Shown here in pieces: positions 7,520 to 15,132 of a stretch of 64,000 nucleotides of DNA (position 1 is the stretch's first letter; each line of letters begins with the position of its first letter). The stretch covers positions 1,736,001-1,800,000 of the forward strand of contig NZ_CP098604.1 of assembly GCF_024499015.1 (NCBI RefSeq), given 5' to 3'. The notes beneath the pieces are model-generated. The model saw only the letters and a program-made list of their open reading frames with translations, did not search any database and was not told the DNA's origin. The DNA is from Xanthomonas hortorum pv. pelargonii (GTDB lineage Bacteria > Pseudomonadota > Gammaproteobacteria > Xanthomonadales > Xanthomonadaceae). The translations under genes and the position numbers were made by a program.

Positions 7520-7771
7520 ATGACCACATTGACCGTTACCGCACGGGGACAAGTGACGTTTCGGAAGGACGTACTGCAACACCTCGGCATCAGGCCAGGC
7601 GACAAGATCGAACTGAACTTGCTGCCAGATGGTCGGGGCGTGCTCAAGGCGGCCCGGCCCGCAGGGACGATAGCCAGCTTTGTCGGCCTGCTCGCGGGCA
7701 GGACGCAGAAGGTTGCAACCATCGAAGAAATCAACGAGGCGGCGGCGCAAGGCTGGGCAGGTAAGCAATGA
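7520..7771 (+). CDS. vapB: AbrB/MazE-type antitoxin (VapB)
   Basis: An 83-residue protein with an N-terminal SpoVT/AbrB swapped-hairpin domain (TTLTVTARGQVTFRKDVLQH, then LGIRPGDKIELNLLPDGR) and a C-terminal tail for toxin binding (VATIEEINEAAAQGW). It neutralises the PIN toxin encoded immediately downstream and probably represses its own promoter. Its TGA overlaps the toxin ATG by four bases. Toxin-antitoxin pairs between res and the transposase are a known feature of Tn3-family transposons, where they may stabilise the element. Confidence 0.9.
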   Translation: MTTLTVTARGQVTFRKDVLQHLGIRPGDKIELNLLPDGRGVLKAARPAGTIASFVGLLAGRTQKVATIEEINEAAAQGWAGKQ

Positions 7772-8163
7772 AGGTCGCCGTCGATACCAACGTCCTTGTG
7801 CGTGCGGTTGTGCGTGACGATCCCGCACAAGCGGACGTTGCCGCCGCAGTCTTGACCGACGCCGAGTTGATCGCGGTCGCGTTGCCGTGCCTATGTGAAT
7901 TTGTTTGGGTGCTGCTGCGTGTCTACGGCTTCCAGCAAGCCGACGCGGCCAGCGCGATCCGGGCACTACTGGCCGCCGCGAATGTGGAAGTGAACCGGCC
8001 TGCCGTGGAGGCTGGCTTGCTGGTGCTCGACGCGGGCGGAGACTTTGCCGATGGCGTCATTGCCTACGAAGGCAACTGGCTTGGCGGGGAAACCTTCGTT
8101 TCCTTCGATAAGAAGGCGGTGGTACTTCTCACAGCGCAAGGGCAATCAACGCGCCTTTTGTGA
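7768..8163 (+). CDS. vapC: PIN-domain ribonuclease toxin (VapC)
   Basis: 131 residues. The PIN fold's acidic residues are visible: Asp6 in VAVDTNVLVR, Glu in LPCLCEFVWVLLRVYGF, and Asp residues in GGDFADGVIA and VSFDKKAV. It should cleave RNA (often initiator tRNA in VapC proteins) unless bound by VapB. It is translationally coupled to vapB through an ATGA overlap. It belongs to the Tn3 remnant; the DNA where tnpA would follow is missing, so the transposon is truncated just beyond this gene. Confidence 0.92.
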   Translation: MKVAVDTNVLVRAVVRDDPAQADVAAAVLTDAELIAVALPCLCEFVWVLLRVYGFQQADAASAIRALLAAANVEVNRPAVEAGLLVLDAGGDFADGVIAYEGNWLGGETFVSFDKKAVVLLTAQGQSTRLL

Positions 8164-8223
8164 CGGACATGAGCATGAACGAATTCCGTCGACTGGCCGC
8201 GAAGATAAGGGGCGGCAGGGATT

Positions 8224-8345
8224 CGTGTAAAAAACAGCCAAAAGTGAGCTAATCGCTGTTGGTAGTGGAGTTTTGTTACCCAGAAATATCCGCTAACTCA
8301 CTGATGCAATGGGTGAAATCCGAGCTTGTGAGTCATTTTTACACG
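8224..8345. repeat. 122-bp segment bounded by inverted repeats (transposon end or MITE-like)
   Basis: CGTGTAAAAA (8224-8233) and TTTTTACACG (8336-8345) are perfect 10-base inverted repeats. A second, imperfect nested pair is AGTGAGCTAA (about 8241) and GCTAACTCACT (about 8292). The segment is non-coding and lies between vapC and an IS3 fragment. It may be the long terminal repeat of the Tn3-family element or a small non-autonomous element. No flanking target duplication was seen. Confidence 0.5.
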
Positions 8346-8346
8346 T

Positions 8347-8685
8347 ATGTCGGCTGAACCCCAGGCAATGGTCGTCTGGGCGCATGCACGTGGCGTGCAG
8401 TTGCGGCTGAACCAACCAGGCAAACCGAACCAGAACGCCTACGTCGAATCCTTCAACGGCCGGCTACGCGATGAATGCCTCAACGAGCACTGGTTCCCGA
8501 CGTTGCTGCACGCGCGTACCGAGATCGAACGCTGGCGACGCGAATACAACGAGGACCGACCCAAGAAAGCAATTGGCGGCATGACGCCGGCTGCGTATGC
8601 CCAACATCTGGCAAACACCGATATCATCAACCCGGACTCTAAACCCGACCGCTACTCAGGGCGGGGGACGTCGCTGGGTGGCTAG
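8347..8685 (+). pseudogene. IS3-family OrfB fragment (C-terminal part only)
   Basis: About 110 residues of an integrase-core C-terminus: [20 protein letters not shown] contains the last catalytic Glu, followed by [12 protein letters not shown] and [19 protein letters not shown]. The N-terminal half, including the two catalytic Asp residues, is absent and the sequence before it is unrelated. It is a dead remnant, different from the IS3 at 1.9-3.2 kb, and its arrival probably cut the eexN gene that follows. Confidence 0.85.
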
Positions 8686-8721
8686 TGTGCCCGGAGACCT
8701 CTAGTTATGGATGGATCAACT

Positions 8722-8865
8722 TTACGGGAGGCTGACACAGGCCGCCAGTACCGCATTGCGTTGCTCTTTGTCGGCTTTGAAATCTGCGACAGTGCGGGTT
8801 GGCTCGTTGTTGTTGCAACCAGCCAAAAGGGAGGCGAGCGAAAACACATAGATGAATTTTTTCAT
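8722..8865 (-). CDS. eexN: EexN-like entry-exclusion lipoprotein, truncated
   Basis: A 47-codon gene. MKKFIYVFSLASLLAGC is a signal peptide with a clear lipobox (LAGC, Cys17), followed by NNNEPTRTVADFKAD and QRNAVLAACVSLP. I recognise the EexN pattern, which normally continues about 25-30 residues past this last cysteine. The stop falls where the IS3-remnant DNA begins, so the C-terminus is probably lost. EexN blocks redundant conjugation into cells already holding the plasmid. It lies two bases downstream of the small membrane-protein gene and in the same operon as virB5, as in conjugative plasmids. Confidence 0.7.
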   Translation of the reverse strand: MKKFIYVFSLASLLAGCNNNEPTRTVADFKADKEQRNAVLAACVSLP

Positions 8866-8867
8866 GG

Positions 8868-9302
8868 TTAAATTCTCTTAGTAGAGCGCGGCATTTGCGC
8901 GAGTGCAGCGGAAACTTCCGAAGCAACGATGATTTGGCGTATTGCAAGCCATCTTAGTGCCGCTTCTGGCATGCCGGCACGTGTGGCATCTAGAAAGCGC
9001 TCTCTGCCATTTATGAACGCAAGCCCGATAAACGACGCTGTCAACACGAACGCTACTATATTTGCTTCCAAGTCTGTGATCTTCTCGACGCTAGGAATAG
9101 AGATTCCAAGCGTATCGTACAAAATCCAGTAAAGTGCAGGTAATGCAATAGAAATTCCGCATATATCTAGGCAAAACATGTGCGCGTCGCCGCGCAAGGC
9201 ATCATTGAAACGAGCAATTCCAAACTTTCGGACTGATAGCCAGAACCGAATAGGAAGTTGAATATATCCAGCAATCAGCATTAGCTCAATGAAGTACAGC
9301 AT
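8868..9302 (-). CDS. Small membrane protein in the type IV secretion operon, unknown function
   Basis: 144 residues with three probable membrane segments: at the N-terminus (MLYFIELMLIAGYIQLPIRF), around 47-65 (LDICGISIALPALYWILY) and around 84-98 (NIVAFVLTASFIGLAFI). The C-terminus is soluble. No named family recognised. It sits nine bases after virB5 and two before eexN, so it belongs to the conjugation operon and may take part in mating-pair formation or exclusion. That role is inferred only from position. Confidence 0.65.
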   Translation of the reverse strand: MLYFIELMLIAGYIQLPIRFWLSVRKFGIARFNDALRGDAHMFCLDICGISIALPALYWILYDTLGISIPSVEKITDLEANIVAFVLTASFIGLAFINGRERFLDATRAGMPEAALRWLAIRQIIVASEVSAALAQMPRSTKRI

Positions 9303-9311
9303 ATAACCTCC

Positions 9312-10022
9312 TTAGAATTCGACCGGTTTCAACGGGGAAAATCCGCGACGCGCATTCATTTTTGCGTCAATCTCGTTTTGACGTTGCTCCTGAATTTTGT
9401 CCTCAGCCTGTGCCATCATTTGAAACAATTGAATTCTAATCTGCTCGTTGGCGATCATGGCTTGCTCCGACGCGATCCGTCCTTGCAATTCGGCGATCGA
9501 CTTTGGGTCCTGTGTTTGATTTATTTGCCGCATCAAGGAATCTATTTGATCCAGGCGTGATTTTGCCGCTGCATATGCAGCTGTTGCGAAGGCTTTGTCC
9601 TGAGAAGGCTTTACGGCCGCCGCCTGGCAGGCTGTGCGCGCATCGGCTTGTGGCACCGAAGCACAAGCGTCATAGACCTGATTCTGATTGTAGATGCTTG
9701 CTGCACTACCACTAAGCCCGTTATAGCCGCCGCTGCGCACAGAGTCGTAGACGTTCTGCCAATCGGATGGCAGGTAATCGCGTAGCGCAGGGTTGTTCAT
9801 GATCTGACCCAGACCGCGCGGGCCAGTGACTGCCTCGTATTGCTTCTGCATTTGGTTGAGCTGACCGACCATTTGATCGTACTGCGTCTTCCACTTCGCC
9901 ATTGTTTCGATTTGATTGGTGACCGCTGGTAGGTCTGAAGTGACCGTCACAGGGACTTGCGCGTTGGCATAGCCGCCGAACATGAGCAGGCCGGCGAGAA
10001 GAAGCGATTTGATGATTTGCAT
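9312..10022 (-). CDS. virB5: Type IV secretion minor pilus protein VirB5
   Basis: 236 residues. The N-terminal signal peptide MQIIKSLLLAGLLMFGGYANA is followed by PVTVTSDLPAV and the helical VirB5 body (KWKTQYDQMVGQLNQMQKQY, IANEQIRIQLFQMMAQAEDK). The ATG at 10022 is preferred over a GTG three codons earlier because AGGAG lies eight bases upstream. VirB5 caps the conjugative T-pilus. The usual partners virB4 (upstream) and virB6 (downstream) are absent, so this is a fragment of a conjugation operon that cannot work alone. Confidence 0.88.
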   Translation of the reverse strand: MQIIKSLLLAGLLMFGGYANAQVPVTVTSDLPAVTNQIETMAKWKTQYDQMVGQLNQMQKQYEAVTGPRGLGQIMNNPALRDYLPSDWQNVYDSVRSGGYNGLSGSAASIYNQNQVYDACASVPQADARTACQAAAVKPSQDKAFATAAYAAAKSRLDQIDSLMRQINQTQDPKSIAELQGRIASEQAMIANEQIRIQLFQMMAQAEDKIQEQRQNEIDAKMNARRGFSPLKPVEF

Positions 10023-10039
10023 GAGTGCCACTCCTATTG

Positions 10040-10234
10040 CGTTAGGAGGACGAGGCCGACTGTTCCGGCAGGGTCAGGAGGGGCTTAGCCCCCGTAGCCG
10101 CGCCTGTATGGCGGTGGGCTGACTATGCGGCCATTCTGCTCATGGCTGTCAGGGCCTTCTTTTCAGCCCGGCACCCGGTACGCACGAAGCGTTCTTGGGG
10201 CAACTCGACCCAGGGTCTTGGAAACGTATCGTCT
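10040..10234. other. Non-coding junction, nothing recognised
   Basis: About 195 bp between virB5 and the next leftward gene. A normal operon would carry virB4 or other virB genes upstream; none is present, so a deletion or rearrangement junction probably lies here. Confidence 0.35.
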
Positions 10235-10507
10235 TTACCAGCTGCTTCGGACGATGATTAGATTTTCGCTCAAATACGGCACATCCGCCAGATCTTCCAA
10301 GGCCTGATCGACGGTGCGGAACCATAGCTGCATGCCATGACTATCGACAATTACTCGGGATTCGGTGCCGTCATCGATACGCATGGCGTATCCCCTCTTT
10401 CGTTCGGCATATAAGATCACCTGAATTTCCCCTCTTCTTTCCAGACTGTCACAGTAGTCTTCGAGGTTACGAAAAGATAAAGATTTATCAGGCGTCGTGG
10501 TGCTCAT
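10235..10507 (-). CDS. Hypothetical plasmid-type protein, 90 residues
   Basis: Not recognised. A small, mixed-charge, probably soluble protein (LSFRNLEDYCDSLERRGEIQ ... LIIVRSSW). It begins six bases after the stop of the IS-interrupted gene upstream and so was the third gene of that operon. The IS in the preceding gene may reduce its transcription. It lies next to the virB5 fragment, within plasmid-like DNA. Confidence 0.6.
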   Translation of the reverse strand: MSTTTPDKSLSFRNLEDYCDSLERRGEIQVILYAERKRGYAMRIDDGTESRVIVDSHGMQLWFRTVDQALEDLADVPYLSENLIIVRSSW

Positions 10508-10959
10508 TAGCTTTTACGTTTTCACCCTAAGCATTGCACCTATCTGGTCCATGTACGGCTTGCTGGCCCCTGGTGATGATCGCTGAAGGCTACGAACTGG
10601 CTCAATCGCTTTCTTCTCGCTCGCTTTCCTTCTTGCTTCCGATACCGCCACTCCAGCGACCGGCTCAAATTCACCTCTCTCGTAGCGCGAAACGATGGCT
10701 CTTAGCCAACGTTCTGGGGTGGTCTTGATGCTGTTGGTCGAAAGCACTCCGGTAAGTTCGTCTAAGAGAACCTGTGCTTCGTCAAAGTCGATTCCAGCCA
10801 TCAGCAGTTCCAATGCACGCCTTTGTGGCGTGTTTAAGGAGTGCGGCCAAACAAGTTCTCTTCCAGCCGGGACACCTGCATCTGTGTCGTCAAGTTCGTT
10901 ACCGCTGATGACCTTACACGCAGTGGGTTGTAGTGGTTTTTCATCAATAGTCTCAACTA

Positions 10960-11772
10960 GGGCCTGTTAACACATCCGAAGCCCATCAACGACTAGGACG
11001 AAGCTGAGGAATCCAAGGAACATGACATCCAGCTTCTCGAAGCGCGAGAAAATCCGGCGGTAGCCTTTCAAGCGACGGAACAGTCTCTCCACTTCGTTAC
11101 GCCGCTTGTACATCTCCCGGTTGTATTCCCAAGGCTCGACCCGATTGGATTTCGGCGGGACCACCGGCACGAAGCCAAGATCGAGCGCCAACTGGCGGGT
11201 TTCGTTGCCTTCGTAAGCACGGTCCATCAACAAATGAATCGGCCGCTCCACTGGCCCCAGGTGTTCAAGCAACGCGCGGCCTGCAGGTGCGTCATGCACG
11301 TTGCCAGGCGTCAATCCAAAGGTGATGGCTGTTCGAGCATCTGCGGCAACCATATGAATCTTGGTGTTCCATCCACCGCGAGACTTGCCGACGGCCTGCG
11401 GGCCGTTTTTTTTAATGCACCCGTGCCATCGGGATGGAGCTTGACGCTGGTGGAGTCCAGCGAGACTGCTTCGATCTTGATGCGCACGATCTGGGACTTC
11501 TGCAATTGGGCGAACATCCGGTCCAGCACACCCGCCTTGGCCCAACGGTTCATGCGTGTGTAGACCGTATGCCAGTTGCCAAAGCGCTTGGGTAGGCCGC
11601 GCCATTTGCAGCCATGCTCGGCAACGTAAAGGATGGCGTTGACCACTTGCAGGTTGGTCATGCTGACATTGCTGCGCTGCGCCGGCAGGCAGTGTTCGAT
11701 CAGAGAAAATTGTGCTGGCGTGATCTCCATACCCAATAGTTTAATCGCTCGGGCCATTAGTGTTAACAGGCC
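10960..11772 (-). mobile_element. IS5-family element (IS427-like), 813 bp, copy 1
   Basis: The ends carry the inverted repeat GGCCTGTTAACAC and the 3-bp duplication CTA flanks it (10957-10959 and 11773-11775). One transposase is encoded in two overlapping frames joined at a run of eight A. A second copy lies at 52155-52967 in the opposite orientation, with the same length; the only difference I saw is one base (Leu/Val in STSVKLHPDG). The near identity indicates recent transposition. This copy splits a plasmid-type gene. Confidence 0.93.
10967..11757 (-). CDS. IS5-family transposase, two frames joined by -1 frameshifting (copy 1)
   Basis: Frame 1 (11757-11311) encodes MARAIKLLGMEITPAQFSLI ... 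IKIEAVSLDSTSVKLHPDGT, with a DUF4096-type N-terminal domain and the first catalytic Asp. Frame 2 continues with KNGPQAVGKSRGGWNTKIH, LLMDRAYEGNETRQLALDLG and RNEVERLFRRLKGYRRIFSR (second Asp and Glu) to 10967. The switch is at TTA AAA AAA A, a standard -1 slippery sequence. The element therefore appears competent. Confidence 0.9.
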
Positions 11773-12230
11773 CTAAGTTGGTACTGCTCTTCTTGGTACT
11801 ACTTACACTTGGTTTACCCCCCTGTCTACCAAGGCCTGACAGGCCATTGGATGAGTCGCCATGGCTTGGACGCCCATACCCCGGTTTTTGGGGGTATGGT
11901 TCAGGGTCTGACGTAGTCGTAGCAATGTGCTGCTTAGGTGTATCTGTAACAACTTGCAACCACTTTATTTTCCCTTGCGAATCACGCACCCGCTTTTGCT
12001 GGAAGTAGCCAGCAGCTTGCATTTCTCCCCGAGCGCGAAGCCACTGCTGCTCGCTCAACTTGAAGGTCTTACGTACATGCCAAATATTCAATTTGAAATC
12101 AGAACTTCTCCCTAGCATCCAGGATAGGACAACACGCGCCGTCCATCCCACTCGATGATCGGTCAAGATGTCATCTGGCACTGCCGAGTAGGTGCGGCGC
12201 TTGATGCTGATAAATTCGCTCATGACCAGA

Positions 12231-12476
12231 CTAGCCTGCGACGCTGTTGGCAGGTATTACTTCTCCGTCAAGTAACAACGCGTTCTTGACTTGAAGCGTT
12301 CGGAAGTAGACTCGCCTCCCTACACGCAACATTGTGGGCCTGAGCTTTCGAGAAACCTCGTTATTCGAGTACAGCGCTACACGCATTCCGTCGGGAGAAC
12401 GCCCTAAGAGAGCGGCAACGTCAACCAGCTTCATAAGCGGCCCATACTTCTGCAGTAGATATTCTTCAGTTGTCAT
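12231..12476 (-). CDS. Small helix-turn-helix plasmid protein
   Basis: 81 residues from the ATG at 12476 (MTTEEYLLQKYGPLMKLVDV); a longer frame from 12572 is less likely. The segment KLVDVAALLGRSPDGMRVAL, then LRVGRRVYFRTLQV, resembles an AlpA/excisionase-like winged helix, common in small DNA-binding regulators of plasmids and integrating elements. It ends seven bases before the IS-split replication-type gene and is the first gene of that three-gene operon. Function unproven. Confidence 0.6.
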   Translation of the reverse strand: MTTEEYLLQKYGPLMKLVDVAALLGRSPDGMRVALYSNNEVSRKLRPTMLRVGRRVYFRTLQVKNALLLDGEVIPANSVAG

Positions 12477-12816
12477 AGGAGTGCATGTACCTACGGTTGG
12501 TTTCTGTAGATGCACATCCTCATGACTTCGAATCCATTGGTCAAACATCACGGAAAATTGCTCAAATACCAAGACGCTCTATATTGGCGTTGTTGCCAAG
12601 CACCCCCATATCGGCTGACAACCTACTTTCAGCTGGAAATAAGCCTAAAAACAGCGAAACACAGAGGTACAACAAATCCTACTTCCGTACACTTACGCCC
12701 TTAACGAAAACCAAATTAATACGTTTTGGTCGTGGCTCATAAAGTGCATTTGAGATAAAAAAGCGCATCTCGAGCAGCTATCAAGCAGCAGATGCAAGCT
12801 CCGATTTACGTATCAG
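12477..12816. other. AT-rich non-coding region upstream of the plasmid-type operon
   Basis: Around 12,560-12,770 the sequence is clearly more AT-rich than the rest of the window (for example AACGAAAACCAAATTAATAC). It precedes the small HTH and replication-type genes and could hold their promoter or an old plasmid origin. I saw no clear iterons and no gene. Confidence 0.4.
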
Positions 12817-12820
12817 CTAG

Positions 12821-13970
12821 GGAAGGTCTGAACAACGAGGCCTGAGAGTGCGGAATGTCGCATCGTTCCGGAGAGTCGCGTTTGGATTTTAGGATTTTCG
12901 CCATTTCTGGCGCTTTCCATGGGAATTCCCGGTTACAGGCGCACGCTCCCATGGCAGGCAGTAACTGCTTTCGCTTCATCCACAGATTGGAGAGCGCAAA
13001 CAAGGTCAGCACGTGTGCGGTGTTCTTAGCCAGGCCGCGATAGCGGACCTGGTGTAACCGAACTGGCGCTTGATCACCCGGAACGGATGCTCCACCTTCG
13101 CGCGCACGCTGGCCTTGAAGTGTTCCCAACGCTGTTCCCGAGCACGCTCGCGTTTGTTGCCGATGGCTTGCAGCGTCGAGGGCCTGGCGGCAATGAAAAT
13201 GCAGCCTTGCAGGTCTGCAGTTCTTCGCGTTTGTCCGCACCGGTGTAGCCGCTGTCGCCGAACACGCTGTCTTCTTTGCCATGCAGTAATGCGTGCGTCA
13301 CCGTGACGTCGGCGACATTGGCGGCTGTGCAATGGACGTGGTGCACCAGCCCGGAAAATTCATCCACGCCGATGTGCGCCTTCATCCCGAAATACCACTG
13401 ATTGCCTTCCTGGTCTGATGCATTTCAGGTCGCGCGCGTGATCGGCGTTCTTGGTCGAACTGGGTGCAGCGATCAGCGTCGCATCGACGATCGTGCCCGA
13501 CCGCAGGCTCTGGCCCTGCGTGCCAGATGCGCGTTGACCGCGTCCAGCATCCGCGCGGCAAGGCCATGGGTCTCCAGCAGGCGCCGAAAGTTCAAAATCG
13601 TGGTCTCGTCCGGAACGTTGTCCAAGCCACCGAGCTGGGCAAACCTCCGCAAGATCGGGATCTCGTGCAACGCTTCTTCCATCGCCGGATCGCTCAACGC
13701 ATACCACTGCTGCAGCAAATGAATCCGCAACATCGTCGCCAGTGCGTATGGCTGTCGACCAGGGCGTCCCGACACCGGATAGTGCGGTGCGATCAGACCG
13801 AGCAAGTGCTGCCACGGAACGACCTGCTCCATCTCGGCCAGGAAGATCTCCCGGCGGGTCTGCTTGCGCTTGCCCAGGCCTTCAGCGTCGCCGAACGTCA
13901 GTTGCATGGATTACTCCTCAACATGAGGCGGGTAGTGTCGCGTATCTATGGTGCGTTGTTCAGAGCTTCC
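12821..13970 (-). mobile_element. IS5-family element, 1,150 bp, degenerate copy
   Basis: Bounded by GGAAGGTCTGAAC at 12821 and the complement of GGAAGCTCTGAAC ending at 13970, with CTAG on both sides (12817-12820 and 13971-13974). It is closely related to, and inverted relative to, the element at 13975-15132, sharing the central CTAG. It carries substitutions and several one-base losses compared with its neighbour. Confidence 0.9.
12933..13907 (-). pseudogene. IS5-family transposase, multiply frameshifted
   Basis: The frame starts at 13907 with MQLTFGDAEGLGKRKQTRRE, as in the intact neighbour, but breaks after NAHLAR because CGCAAGGGGCAG has become CGCAGGGCCAG. Further one-base losses relative to the intact copy occur near 12897, 12949, 13050, 13196, 13405 and 13427, each shortening a run of identical bases. 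No full-length product is possible. Confidence 0.9.
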
Positions 13971-13974
13971 CTAG

Positions 13975-15132
13975 GGAACCTCTGAACGAAGCACAGCAGA
14001 TGCGCGACACTATTGCCACAGAGTGAGGAATCATCCATGCAACTGACGTTCGGTGACGCTGAGGGCCTGGGCAAGCGCAAGCAGACCCGGCGCGAGATCT
14101 TTCTGGCCGAGATGGAGCAGGTGGTTCAATGGCAGCAACTGCTGGGGCTGATCGCGCCGCACTATCCGGTGTCGGGACGCCCTGGTCGACAGCCATACGC
14201 ACTGGCGACGATGTTGCGGATTCATTTGCTGCAGCAGTGGTATGCGTTGAGCGATCCGGCGATGGAAGAAGCGCTGCACGAGATCCCGATCTTGCGGAGG
14301 TTTGCCCAGCTCGGTGGCTTGGACAACGTTCCGGACGAGACCACGATTCTCAACTTTCGGCGCCTGCTGGAGACCCATGGCCTTGCCGCGCGGATGCTGG
14401 ACGCGGTCAACGCGCATCTGGCACGCAAGGGGCAGAGCCTGCGGTCGGGCACGATCGTCGATGCGACGCTGATCGCTGCACCCAGTTCGACCAAGAACGC
14501 CGATCACGCGCGCGACCCTGAAATGCATCAGACCAGGAAGGGCAATCAGTGGTATTTCGGGATGAAGGCGCACATCGGCGTGGATGAATTTTCCGGGCTG
14601 GTGCACCACGTCCATTGCACAGCCGCCAATGTCGCCGACGTCACGGTGACGCACGCATTACTGCATGGCAAAGAAGACAGCGTGTTCGGCGACAGCGGCT
14701 ACACCGGTGCGGACAAACGCGAAGAACTGCAGACCTGCAAGGCTGCATTTTTCATTGCCGCCAAGCGTTCGACGCTGCAAGCCATCGGCAACAAACGCGA
14801 GCGTGCTCGGGAACAGCGTTGGGAACACTTCAAGGCCAGCGTGCGCGCGAAGGTGGAGCATCCGTTCCGGGTGATCAAGCGCCAGTTCGGTTACACCAAG
14901 GTCCGCTATCGCGGCCTGGCTAAGAACACCGCACACGTGCTGACCTTGTTTGCGCTCTCCAATCTGTGGATGAAGCGAAAGCAGTTACTGCCTGCTATGG
15001 GGAGCGTGCGCCTGTGATCCGTGGAATTCCCAAGGAAAGCGCCAGAAATGGCGGAAAATCCGAAGATCCAAACGCGACTCTCCGGAACGATGCGACATTC
15101 CGCACTCTCAGGTCTCGTTATTCAGACCTTCC
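13975..15132 (+). mobile_element. IS5-family element, 1,158 bp, intact copy
   Basis: Starts GGAACCTCTGAACG at 13975 and ends with the complement of GGAAGGTCTGAATAACG at 15132. CTAG flanks both sides (13971-13974 and 15133-15136), the YTAR-type target known for the IS5 group. It abuts the degenerate copy head to head and ends exactly at the stop codon of the integrase gene. Confidence 0.92.
14037..15017 (+). CDS. IS5-family transposase (DDE), intact
   Basis: 327 residues from the ATG at 14037 (MQLTFGDAEGLGKRKQTRRE). The N-terminal domain contains YPVSGRPGRQPYALATMLRI and FAQLGGLDNVPDETTILNF. The catalytic core is visible as the first Asp in GTIVDATLIAAPSSTKN, the second Asp in VFGDSGYTGADKRE, and the Glu in VRAKVEHPFRVIKRQFGYTK followed by VRYRGLAKNTAHV (the Y-(2)R-(3)E-(6)K region). 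The frame is complete and of typical IS5 length, so it could mobilise the degenerate neighbour in trans. Confidence 0.93.
   Translation: MQLTFGDAEGLGKRKQTRREIFLAEMEQVVQWQQLLGLIAPHYPVSGRPGRQPYALATMLRIHLLQQWYALSDPAMEEALHEIPILRRFAQLGGLDNVPDETTILNFRRLLETHGLAARMLDAVNAHLARKGQSLRSGTIVDATLIAAPSSTKNADHARDPEMHQTRKGNQWYFGMKAHIGVDEFSGLVHHVHCTAANVADVTVTHALLHGKEDSVFGDSGYTGADKREELQTCKAAFFIAAKRSTLQAIGNKRERAREQRWEHFKASVRAKVEHPFRVIKRQFGYTKVRYRGLAKNTAHVLTLFALSNLWMKRKQLLPAMGSVRL

Larger units (their letters stand above)
10514..12223 (-). pseudogene. Plasmid replication-type winged-helix protein, interrupted by an IS5-type element
   Basis: Two reading-frame pieces join exactly when the 813-bp IS and one CTA duplication are removed. 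The upstream piece (12223 to about 11774, 150 residues) starts MSEFISIKRRTYSAVPDDIL and has a probable winged-helix region (LNIWHVRKTFKLSEQQWLRA, GEMQAAGYFQQKRVRD). Across the junction it reads KSSTNL-VETIDEKPL and continues in frame through RRALELLMAGIDFDEAQVLL to the stop at 10514. The restored protein would be about 298 residues. It resembles replication or regulatory proteins of small plasmids, but I cannot name the family. It is now disrupted. Confidence 0.75.
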
